This document shows, piece by piece, positions 34,060 through 43,962 of a stretch of 64,000 bases of DNA (within the stretch, counting starts at the first letter, position 1; each line of letters begins with the position of its first letter). Position numbers and translations under genes: made by a program. The notes under the pieces are model-generated. The model was not told where the DNA came from, did not search any database, and saw only the letters and a list, made by a program, of their open reading frames with translations. The DNA comes from Nematopogon swammerdamellus (taxonomy: Eukaryota > Arthropoda > Insecta > Lepidoptera > Adelidae), in the NCBI GenBank assembly GCA_946902875.1, contig OX336340.1:18367566-18431565 (forward strand), given 5' to 3'.

Positions 34060-37000
34060 CTGCAAGTAAACGTTAATTTTAATAGAATTATTTTGATTGT
34101 TTATTAATTATTGATATTAATCTATCGATACTGCGTACATATTTTTATTCTCTAGTGTCTAGTGAATGGCTGTTGCACTATGGAATTATTTCATCCGCAA
34201 AACCGGCCACAAACCCGCCTGGAGGGATTTTCTCTTTGGAGTTTTATTCTCAGAGTTCTTCGAAACGCACTATTTTACAAATCGTCTTGGTGCCGCACTG
34301 CAATTGTGTGGAACGGACTCACGGCGAACGTCTTTCCGTAAAATCTCCTTCCGTCCTTCAAATCTCGGAATAAGAGGACTTTCGTCTGAAGAATTATTTT
34401 CAAGTGGCATCTCCTTTTTTTATTGAAAGTGCGACATATGACGCCAAGCCACCCATAAGCTGTTTAACGACGCCCATGGACAGTAGTCGTATTCGGGGGT
34501 TGCGAATGCCATGCCTGCCTCACAGATGCCCATTCACGCCCATGTCGAAGGACCCGAGACTGTACTTGGGGGGAAATATAAGGGCAGGGAGAGCGTTCCA
34601 GAGTTGTAGTGTAGGGATACAGTCCATGCCCAGTGCGCGTGGTGCGGAGGTGGAAAGGGGACGGCGAGATCGCGTTAAATAGCTCCTCCGATTACTCCCC
34701 ATGGAATAAGCGTTAGAACACACTTAGGGAGCCGACATCCCTATGGAGTTGCAGTGGCTCTAGATCGCGGGACACTTCGGGGTCACCCACTAGTCGCACG
34801 GATCAACGCTGAATCGAGTCCAGAGGCGCAAGTTGGTATTTAGCAGAGCCATCCTTGGGTGTAACTAGCCACGCCAGTCTCCATCCTCCAGCTCAGATTT
34901 TCAATCCGACTATTTCATAAAAACAATAATCAAATACTTACTAAGAGAATAAAAAAATATTTTCGTTGCAAAAAGTTCAGTGTTTACATAAAAATTCTAA
35001 ATTTAACGCTCGACGTCTTAGGAATTTAATAAGATACGCACTAATATGCATAATACATTTACAACTTACAGGAATCTTCATTGTGAATGCACATAATCTC
35101 ATACAAACATTACCAGCTACAGACTCTTGTCTTGTGATGCGACTTACGTCACGACTATTTTGCGTCTCGGAATTTTCCTATTGTTTTATTGCTCGTAAGT
35201 AATTCTAATTTCTCCTAATTGTTATCCTCAATTCAAAATACCTAGGTACTATAAATAGGATTTCACTATAATAAACATATTATTGTTTCAACTTTAAATT
35301 TATCTATTACTTGGAGAATTTTGTTTGATGTGCTGATGTCAATGAGACAAGGTAAAAAAATCCCTGAACTAAGCAAAATTTTGATTGTCATAATGACAAA
35401 CTCTTTTCGTTTCGATGCAGGCTTAGTTCCTAGTCAATTACTTACCACCGTTACTTGCAAACTTGTTGAAAACAAGTAAGAAACCATTTTTCAGGATGAC
35501 AACAGCAAATTATCCTAAATCCCTAAGCAATTAGGGGACGCTCATGCCCAATACCACTCTCATCCATTGTAGGTTATGATTGAATATTTCGTGGAACAAG
35601 AAGGCACTTCTCTGACCAGCAGCCGGTCTATTCCAAGGGGAGTGAGTCGCTAACGAATGGCGAACTCACTCGAAACAGAAGCGTAAGAGCGAAATGGTGA
35701 GCGCGGAACTGATACAAGAGAAAACTAGATAGGAAAAAGTTCACGAAAAATAAATCTCGAGAGAATCCTAAGAATCCCAGAGGAGCTTATGGCTTGGTCG
35801 AACTAAATGTAGGTAAATGGTAATTTTTTTCATTTACATCTAAACTTGTTTGATTGACCGTTACTGTATATAGATGGTTAGTACTTATATAGTGGTCTAC
35901 TGGTATAGTAAGTAGTTTCACCGACTTTCAGGAAAAGCATACGTCCAACAGTGGGAGGCAGGAATGAAAAAGCATCTTTAATATTCATGAATCCTAATTA
36001 CAATTGAAATAATGGAACATTTTCAGCCTTCCATTTTCATAACTGCGCTCAGGCGACGATTTTAAATACTTCCCACGGAGACACGTGCTGGCTACACTGA
36101 ACTGGACGGAAAACACGAACTATTTACATAGCCGTTTCAATCAGCATTTCATTCAGTGCGGTGGTATCAACCCGGGTGGGTTTATCCCTACCACCTAGTA
36201 AGGTAAGAATGGAACGGACCTACAGTTTACGTGAAATCTGAACCACAGCAGCTTCAAACGATTGGGCGATCAACCATCCAAGTACTGACTGCGCCCAGGT
36301 GTGCTTATGATCATAGATCATTGATGATAGAACAAATTGTAACAAATTCGAGTACAGTCATGCTGTCTAATGAATGCTTAATAAACAATATACAACAATA
36401 TACACGACCGATAGTCGACCGACCGCAACACGCTCAGTGTTGGAGGATGACCGAGGAGGATGACAAAACGTTAGAGTAGTAATAATGACAGCAAGGGTAT
36501 GGATAAAAGTGGATATAAAGGAATATGATGTAAATTTACCCAAAGATAAGAACAGCAGGTAGAGTGAGTGCGGCGCCCAACAGGAACACGGCTCCTGGCA
36601 GCACGTCCAGGGTCCGTATGTAGACCCGCGAGTATAGAGGCCCGTACACCAGCGGCATCGTCGCCTCCGCCAGCCCGAACAGCGAGTTCACTTTACCTGC
36701 AACGATCAATAGAACATTTTACCTCCTGACGCAAAAAGAAGGGTGTTCTAAGTTTAACGTGTATGTGTGTATGTGCGTATGGTTGTGTCTGTTTGTGGCG
36801 TAGTAGCTGCCAAACGGATTAACCGATTTGTATGAGGTTTTTTTTATTAGAAAGCTGGTTTAATCGGGTTGGTTCTTAGCTATGTTTGTAATCAAGTAAT
36901 CAAGTAATAAAAAAATAAAAAAATAAAACAAGTAATAAAAAAATAAATTATCTTAAAAAGTGGACCCACTTGCATGCGGTTTTTTTTAAAGGTTCAAATA

Positions 37001-40000
37001 AAAGTTATTCTTTATATGTAACTTGACGTGACTACATCTCCTTTTACTCGATTTGCAGAAGCAAAAGGTGGGTTATGTTGTACGAGTGTATGTGTAGGTA
37101 CATATTGTGTATACATATTTCTGTGGCACGCGCTGTAGCCGAAACGGCTTGATTGATTTTTTAACAGATGAGATTTCAAAGGATTCGTCTTAATTGTGGG
37201 AGTGGCATGGGCTAAATAAAAAAATGGAAAAATTCAAAATGGCGGACGCAGGACATCAAATTGTCCAGAATAAAAAAAAATGTAATTTTGAAAACTTATC
37301 GAGTGAGGTATAAAATTAATGGAAATGGAAAGTTGAATGAAAAGAGAGTCGGGGACTTTTTTTATATTTGATAAGCTTCAGGAAAAATAAAATTATAGGG
37401 AGTCACAAAAGTATTTGTAAGTAGCAGTAAAGGTCCTCGACTGCGGCGGCTAACAGTGGAGAGGTTTAATAAAATATAATTTGTCAGCTTGTTTTTCTTC
37501 TTCTTTTTTTTTACGCAGTCGGATTTTTCGTTTTTTTTTTAGCAGTATTAACTGCCCTTCGCTCAACGCGGGGTTAAATTACAGAAGGGTTTAACCCTAC
37601 CTAGTGAGTTAAGGGAAACTGCTAAGATGACAGGAGGACATTAAATCATTACCTTGTTCCTTATCGCCTGAAGAAGTAGGCAAGTAATTTATTCTAAGAC
37701 AACCTTGGATGATACTCGATGAGGACTAAATATTTCTCTATTTTCATATTAACATACCGTTGTTGCCGCTATAAATTGTGAGGACCTAATACTATATTTT
37801 TTCTCGTTTGTCTATGTGTTCTTTGTCTGTTTTTGTGATCCTCGCTAAGCATATGCTGAGCCGCTACCTATTTACACAAATTCGCCATAATATAAATGAT
37901 AAGAATTAATATTATGTAAAAAATTTGCATGTCTAAATAAAAATATTTTGTTCTTATTTGTATTGTTATTACATACATACACACAACACGCCGTATCCCG
38001 ACAATCGGGAGAAGCAGAGTAATCGGTGTTGTGCTAAAGGTATTCTGGTAAATTACTGCACAACACCGACCACCACGTTTAGCAAAGTAATCGGACAAGA
38101 TAACTCAGATCAGGCAGCAAGTAAGGTATGAAGGCCCGCCTGCTGCAAGACTCACTGGAAACACCGTGCCACCGTGAGAGGTTGCTAACCTGTCGCCCTT
38201 ATGCATGGCATCTTGTCCTTATGCCTTAGTCGCCTTTTACGACATGCACGGAGAGATATGCTAATCCGCAACGCACCGGCCTCTCATACTAGGGGTCGGT
38301 AGATTACACATGCACACAAACTTCTACAAATTGTAGGTGGTGTCTTACCTAATTCTTCACTGGAAACCAACTTTGTAGCAATGGATCGCATGGCGATGAA
38401 CGATGTTCCATTCAATATCTCTACCAGTGGTGCTAGAAACAAATTTGTCAGCTTGTTAGTACTTCATTAAATGAATTCATTCATGAACAAAATTCCAAAA
38501 AATGTGTTCTGTTTAAAATAACTTAGAACGTGTTGAAGCTATACACGGTGTTGTAACGGCCACTACATTAAATTTGGGGAATGATTATTGGGATCAATAG
38601 TAACAAAAAAAGTCAAATAACTTTTTTTCTGAATTCCCTTTAAATAAAAAGATACAGTATTTATCCTAACAAATATTTTTTTTTCTTTTAAATATCATTT
38701 TATTTAAATTAATCAAAATAACCTAATACAATAAAATTAAACTAAAATTAAGAAATATGATAAAACTAAACTAAAATAACTTATAAACTAAACCTAAAAA
38801 ATAAATAAATAAATAAATAAAAATTAAAACTACCTATAAATAATATATTTCATTTAAATTTGACAAGTCGCTGCACCGGTTCAAGTGCCAAGTACGCACG
38901 CCGCGTTACACCTGTGAATGTCAATGGCGATTCGCCGCGGTCACCAGATTTATCTACTAAAAGTTTTCCCAATTTCTCCGAGAATGTTTTGGTGTCTGGC
39001 GACAACGGCCCCAAAGTTTCTACGGCGAAAGGTTGAAATCCAAAGTGGTCGCGCAGCGGGCTGTACTTAGACAATTTGATGGCAGCTGCCTTAGATGCAG
39101 CGGCTCCGGCAGATTTGGAGGAGTCGAGTACATGGGATGGGGCCAAGGTGTCCACGCACGTAGCATCCCACAAGAGCGCCTTTCCCTGGCACCATGGCAC
39201 CAGCGTCATGCCGTCGGAATTTTTCGGATGAGGCTAAGACTAGCATGGGTAGAAGAAACGAAAGCTGGCAGCGCTGTCCGATGCTCGCCTGACACCTATC
39301 CCTCCTAAACGTGTTGGTAAGGTCGTGTGTGTCCATTGTGAATTTTGAAAGCTAATGTTTAAAATGTTTTCCAAAGAAGACTTTAAATTATTGTCAAAGA
39401 ATTTTAGGTGGTTTGGATTTAGAAAAAATGGGGAGCATCTCAGGAAATACACTAAGCGTGGGATACCAAAACAGAAGCGTATGAGATGAAGTGCCACATG
39501 TGGGTGAATATTTTGTAAATGTTCGTTGAATTTCGAAAGATTGTCAGATTTTTTCACAATTAATTGTTTCATGCTCTCCTTGCATAATGGTGCGCCCAGC
39601 AGGAAGAAGTCTAACTAATTGATTAATTTATTGTAAAAAGATTCTAATATTCGGCACGAATGTGGGAATGAATGGCGCGCAGGAAAAAATATACTTAAAG
39701 AAAATAATAAACTCTTAAATAAAATTCTAGAATATTATCTTTAAAAAATTCAAAGAAATCCTCCACTTCTATACTCAATTGCTGAAACTAATTATCTTTC
39801 CCCGTGAGGATGGAGGATGGTATTGGCAGCAGGGGCGGGTGCTAGGCTAGTGAGCGGGGCGTCGCGCGGAGCGGCGCGCGGCGCAGGCGGCGGCGGAGGG
39901 TGCCGAACGACAACAAAGCGTCAAATTAGGTACATACCTATGACGAAAACACAAATTTAGAAAATTTATATCTCGTAAACTAGACACTTTAGAGAAAAAC

Positions 40001-42790
40001 TATTGTACTTAATGTACTGACCGTTACAACACCCTGTATAAATTACCATCCGTATTACATAGCTCAGTATTGAACATCATGCAACAATTTATGTTGGTAG
40101 ATTACCTATTCATCTAACTCACCCAAATAAATCTCGAAGTCAGTTCTAGCGAAAGCGTACACCAGCGCTGCTAGTATTTTACTTGTCGACGATATAATTC
40201 CCAGTATCGTGTCGTCGTATTTAAGGTAATTGCTGAAGAAACTAATTGAAAATAAAGTACCTGAAAATGAAGTTAAATTTCAGAATTTACATACAACACT
40301 AGTTTTTGATATATAAGGTGTTTCGTTAGTCATGTAAAAAATTTCGGGAGGGTTACATACACACTCAAATAAACACGTTACGCAAAAAAAAATGCATTAC
40401 TTTTCGAGAAATTTAACAAAACATTGTTTGCTACCTAAACATTAACCTGTGTGTAACAGTAGGTAACTCGCATTGTACGGGGTCAATGACCGTACTATGT
40501 TCAAACGCAGAACAGCTGTATGTTGTAAGTAAGTCACAAGGTCACTATGATTGGTTTTACAGCTACTTATATGTTTTTATTTTTTTGTTAGGAGAAAAAA
40601 TGATCCCATAAATATGTTTTTTTTTTGCGTAAAGTGTTTGATTAGGTGCGTATGTAACCCTCCCGAAGTTAATGACATGACTAACGAAACACCTTATATA
40701 ATAGATACCGTCATGAGGACGGTTACAGCGAATCAACAAAGCCAAGATATAGTCTTCGTGGTACGTACCTATTAGGTTAGTGACTATGCTGTAAGTAGAA
40801 AAGAAACTGAATTTTACTTCGTCCCACTTAAACCGGAATCTTACGAATAAGTACATTACGCTGAATTCGCCTAGAACAAACAAAAGGTTAAAAATAACAG
40901 AAGGACACAAACTGTGATCAGTACCTACTACTTAAATAAACCTGTGAGGGATGGTCATGGAGTAAGTTACTTGTCTTTATGAGAAACTGCGTTTGTAGAC
41001 TCTATGTATGATACTAAATTGACGATTTTTGGAAATCTTTTCTGTATGTACATATTTATGTTCTATTGACTATACGTGAAACAGGATAGGCTAAATAAAA
41101 TTCACTTCCGGTTACACTGAGATGTGGCTCTCTCTCATACAAACCGAATTGTTCCGAGAGCCGAAATAAAGGTACGGTAGTGGGCTTAGATAATTTCTTA
41201 TTTTTAAATATTATTTCTAAAACCGTGGGGAAAAGCTAGTACACAATAAAAGTGTAAAGTATTTTATGCTCACCATGCATCGGACCAAATACTACACAGA
41301 CGACTATAATCAAAAGAAACATTCTGAGCCGCCTGTTGTGTGGGCCGTCCTTGAACGCCACCCTTATGGTGTCCTTTACGTGGCCAATATCGAAGAACGA
41401 TCTTAAGAAATCGATCACTCCTTTACTTTCAACCTGTAAATATACATTGCGTATTAGTTGTCATCGATCTTCGTAGTTTTTTTTTTTGTATCGGTTGCTG
41501 ACTCAGAGAGGCCAGAGCATATGCTCCGATCAGCCAATATCACCTCCGGTGCCATACTGGAGACTTTCCTTTGGATTGCTCGCTAATACTGAACTAGAGG
41601 AGAACACAGTCGTGGCTGCTATGCGACCATCTTACGCCCAGCATGGTAGGACCAACCCAGTCGGCTACCAACAGCTAGTAAGTGACAAGGAAAGGGACAA
41701 ACATTTTACAGCGGTTCAGAATGGCGAAGCAGCCCGTGCAGGTGTGCATATAAATTTTTCCGTGAGAAAAAAGTCATTGGTGCATGTCGGCCTGATTCGA
41801 ACCTCGGACCTTGAGATTAAGATTTCGAGCCAAGACCGCTTCGACGAAGCTTAAAAATTGGTTAAGAAGTTTTAAAGATTTTGAATGAAAATATTGCAGT
41901 TAGTACAAAATTACCTGTTCCTTTTCTACATTAGCTCTTTTAGGTTCTTCCAGATAAAAATATCCGTACATCAGGCTAAACATATAGAGAGTTGCAGATA
42001 TAGAGAACACGCCATAATATCCGATGAGCCTTAACAGAACTCCACTGAGCGCCATCCCGATGGGGATTCCGAGCGACATGCATAAATTCACAATTCCAAC
42101 GCGAAATGTCCTGTTTTCCCTTGAAGTCACGTCCCCGATATAGCTAAATACGCCCATGAACATGGTGAACCAGCCTCCTGTGATGGCCGGAAACACGGCT
42201 TCGGTGAGCGCCGTCACCTCGACGGGAAGCTCGTAGAAGAAGTATGTGTTCACTATGAAGCCTAGGCAAGTTAACAACTCTCCAATGATTGGCGTGAGGA
42301 TGCACGCCTTTCGTTTGCCGGTCTTGTCACTCCAGGCGCCGACGAATAATATCAGAAGAACCGGAATCGTGGTTTGAACGATATTCTTCCAAGCCTGAAC
42401 AGAAGCAATGAGCTTTTGTACCTCTGCCTCCTGAAACGTGTAGTTGTCAGTTTGTCTCAAATTTAATGCGCTGCAAACCTCGTCGGTGTAGTTCAAATTT
42501 ACACGGCAAGCTTTCTCTAAGTTGAGATTCTGCGTCGCCAAGCTGGCCAACACACTAGGCATGATGTAGCATGCCATTATTGGCTCTACCGTTATATTCT
42601 CTTTAATCAAAATGTACCTCTCGCGCAAAGTTAATCTTTTTGGCGTTTCATCTTTATTAGATGTTTTCTTTTCAGATTCTTCCTTTTCAGTTTCCTCCAA
42701 ATTTGTTTTCAAAGGATCCGTCTCTGTGGGCTCATCTCTAGTGGGATCATCTTTCTTATATTCTTCAATAATCTTCGTGTCAACCACCAT
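34011..42790 (-). CDS. Gene B: SLC46 / proton-coupled folate transporter-like MFS transporter (7 exons, 521 aa)
   Basis: Minus-strand exons are 42790-41915, 41433-41274, 40870-40769, 40260-40123, 38432-38349, 36696-36540 and 34059-34011 (1,566 nt including TAA). All have GT/AG ends and phases 0,1,1,1,1,2. The acidic, lysine-rich N-terminal tail of about 65 residues is followed by ITVEP, TM1, the loop with Cys95/Cys106 and NYT sites at 100 and 116, and motif A GAWSDKTGKRK at 151-161. Twelve hydrophobic helices are expected. It is closer to gene C than to gene A in exon 1 (shared QNLNLEKACRVNLNYT). The role inferred from the family is proton-coupled uptake or lysosomal export of organic anions; the substrate is unknown. 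Introns 3 and 4 are mostly transposable DNA. A candidate poly(A) signal lies about 115 nt after the stop. Confidence 0.9.
34437..34900 (-). mobile_element. LINE ORF2 3' end (L3) in gene B intron 6
   Basis: Minus frame with PTLQLWNALPALIFPPKYSL and an upstream RSRRPLSTSAPRALGMD stretch. 3' block CCACCCATAAGCTGTTTAAC at the left. Truncated. Confidence 0.65.
34901..36080. other. Gene B intron 6, unassigned part
   Basis: AT-rich, no recognised repeat or conserved exon. Confidence 0.35.
36083..36450 (-). repeat. S1 SINE, old and rearranged copy
   Basis: GCTGGCTACACTGAACTGG through GTAAGAATGGAACGGACC, with a diverged 5S-like core (CAACCATCCAAGTACTGAC). Extra AT-rich sequence splits the head. Confidence 0.55.
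36540..36696 (-). CDS. Gene B exon 6 (TM11-TM12)
   Basis: 157 nt, acceptor cgttgcag, donor TTTGG|gtaaat. It contains GKVNSLFGLAEATMPLV and LPGAVFLLGAALTLPAV. Confidence 0.9.
36697..37984. other. Gene B intron 5, repeat-like but unassigned
   Basis: Two blocks (36735-36900 and 37060-37260) resemble generic moth repeats (GCCAAACGGATTAACCGATT, GTAGCCGAAACGGC). A GGGGTTAAATT tract lies near 37570. No exon. Confidence 0.35.
37985..38290 (-). repeat. S3 repeat in gene B intron 5
   Basis: CCCGACAATCGGGAGAAGCA through TTAGTCGCCTTTTACGACAT and GGAGAGATATGC. It ends about 58 nt from the exon 5 donor. Confidence 0.75.
38349..38432 (-). CDS. Gene B exon 5 (TM10)
   Basis: 84 nt, acceptor gtttctag, donor TTAG|gtaaga. 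It contains LNGTSFIAMRSIATKLVS. Confidence 0.9.
38540..40040. mobile_element. 1.5-kb TIR element filling gene B intron 4
   Basis: Ends TATACACGGTGTTGTAACGG and, inverted, TATACAGGGTGTTGTAACGG, extending about 30 bp with three mismatches. It occupies 1,501 of the 1,690 nt of the intron. Inside are a LINE fragment and a GC-rich patch (39835-39900). No transposase frame was recognised. Confidence 0.7.
38850..39600 (-). mobile_element. LINE ORF2 C-terminal fragment (L4)
   Basis: Two minus frames. The distal one reads MTLVPWCQGKALLWDATCVD, then TLAPSHVLDSS and later HFGFQPFAVETLGPL. The proximal one has LPTRLGGIGVRRASDSA. They are one LINE reading interrupted by a frameshift near 39210-39240. Nested in the TIR element. 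Confidence 0.65.
40123..40260 (-). CDS. Gene B exon 4 (TM8-TM9)
   Basis: 138 nt, acceptor attttcag, donor TTGG|gtgagt. It contains YDDTILGIISSTSKILAALV. Confidence 0.9.
40310..40700. mobile_element. MITE in gene B intron 3
   Basis: Perfect TIRs TATATAAGGTGTTTCGTTAG continuing to TCATG, inverted at the right end. It is 391 of the 508 nt of the intron. TA-rich ends suggest Tc1/mariner-type insertion. Confidence 0.75.
40769..40870 (-). CDS. Gene B exon 3
   Basis: 102 nt, acceptor tgttctag, donor ATAG|gtacgt, phase 1 to 1. It contains RFKWDEVKFSFFSTYS. Confidence 0.9.
41274..41433 (-). CDS. Gene B exon 2 (TM7)
   Basis: 160 nt, acceptor tttacag, donor CATG|gtgagc. It encodes FLRSFFDIGHVKDTIRVAFK and a helix ending VVFGPMH, matching FGPTQ/FGPMY in genes A and C. 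Confidence 0.9.
41478..41840 (-). repeat. tRNA-derived SINE (S2) in gene B intron 1
   Basis: Tail-side GTTGCTGACTCAGAGAGGCC to head-side TTCGAACCTCGGACC. The tRNA-like head is truncated after the B box. It makes up most of the 481-nt intron. Confidence 0.7.
41915..42790 (-). CDS. Gene B exon 1 (start codon, TM1-TM6)
   Basis: 292 codons, start context TTCAAAATGG, donor GAACAG|gtaatt. It contains the shared tail motif TETDPL and MFS motif A. Confidence 0.92.
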
Positions 42791-43390
42791 TTTGAATAAC
42801 TATGAAGGCAGATTACTCTAATGATCTTGATTTCCCATCTGATCGTTTTTATTTTTATTTAAAAAAAATGTGATCCCGCCGAGCGATGTATGTACATCTA
42901 CTCCCGAAGGCGCGTCGAACTGCATGCGCTACATCTAAAATAATATTTCCGTCATAGACGCTGATAGTATCTAGCTTAGAGTGTTATGGGCTTTGGTTTT
43001 ATCAGTTGATGCTATTGACATGGATGTTATTTGTGTTCACTATTTGAATAAACGATTGCGTTAGAATGCAATAAGAGTAATGTCAATATTTGTGACTACT
43101 AAAGTCAATGTTTCCACTCAGAAGTCCATCGTAAGATGTGCCCTATCGGCACTATACTACAGTTTCTCAATATAATGTAAATTGTTATATTGAAGAATTT
43201 GCAATTTATGAAGGTAATTAACAGAAATTTATATGTTTAACAAAGATTATATAATGTTTATTTGAACAAATACACGATTAATATTGAATATTTAATTATT
43301 TATTTAACCAATGTTTAACATTAGGAATGCAACAACTGAAATTTTTAACTTTAATATTTTATATATTAAAATACATACAGAGCAAGAAGC
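42791..43390. other. Spacer between genes C and B (gene B 5' flank)
   Basis: AT-rich, no shared repeat and no TATA box that can be argued for. Confidence 0.4.
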
Positions 43391-43462
43391 GGTGTTATGG
43401 GCTGACATCACGGATGTTGTAGGTGATGTAGCCAACCGTGTCAGTTTCCATACAAAAAAAAA
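43391..43462 (+). repeat. S1 SINE 3' end
   Basis: GGTGTTATGGGCTGACATCA to TTTCCATACA plus A10. Lies about 350 bp past the gene C stop. Confidence 0.7.
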
Positions 43463-43811
43463 AGAAGCAGGCATATAAGCATATAGTAAGGAGCTGTATT
43501 CCTTTGAATTTTTAGACTAAAAATATTTAGTTTTGCTCGTCATAATTTGCACCATTAACGATTATTTTACAAATTACAGTAAATTTTTAGGCGTTTGCCT
43601 TTGACCGTGCTTATTTAACCATATTACTATGATACTAACATAAAATGAGACCATTTAAAATTGTGATTTTATATATTTAATATTTGCATAAATTATGTGT
43701 ATGTAAAATTCATTAAACAACTAAACCCCACAATGCATTATTTCCATCTCAAAAGACACTCACGCTTTCAGATTCACAAAAAACATAAAACATTTAACTG
43801 AATCATTACGA

Positions 43812-43962
43812 TTATACGCCATTGACAGTGTTTTGTATATTTGATTCTGAAAGCGGTTCTTTCGGAGGAAGAACGGATGAAGGGTCCATCTCAGAGTCTG
43901 CAGGGGGGACCGGGTTGTTGTAAGTTTTCTCCAGACCGCGCCGATGTTCTACGAATAGGTAA
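43812..43962 (-). CDS. Gene C terminal exon 7
   Basis: Acceptor gttacag, 1 nt completing a Val codon, then YLFVEHRRGLEKTY and a 35-residue hydrophilic tail before TAA. A possible non-canonical ATTAAA signal lies about 130 nt downstream. Confidence 0.88.

Noticed and set aside
34166..34426. 86-residue frame MAVALWNYF as a gene
   Set aside because: Single short frame in gene B intron 6, no family resemblance, next to a LINE fragment on the other strand.
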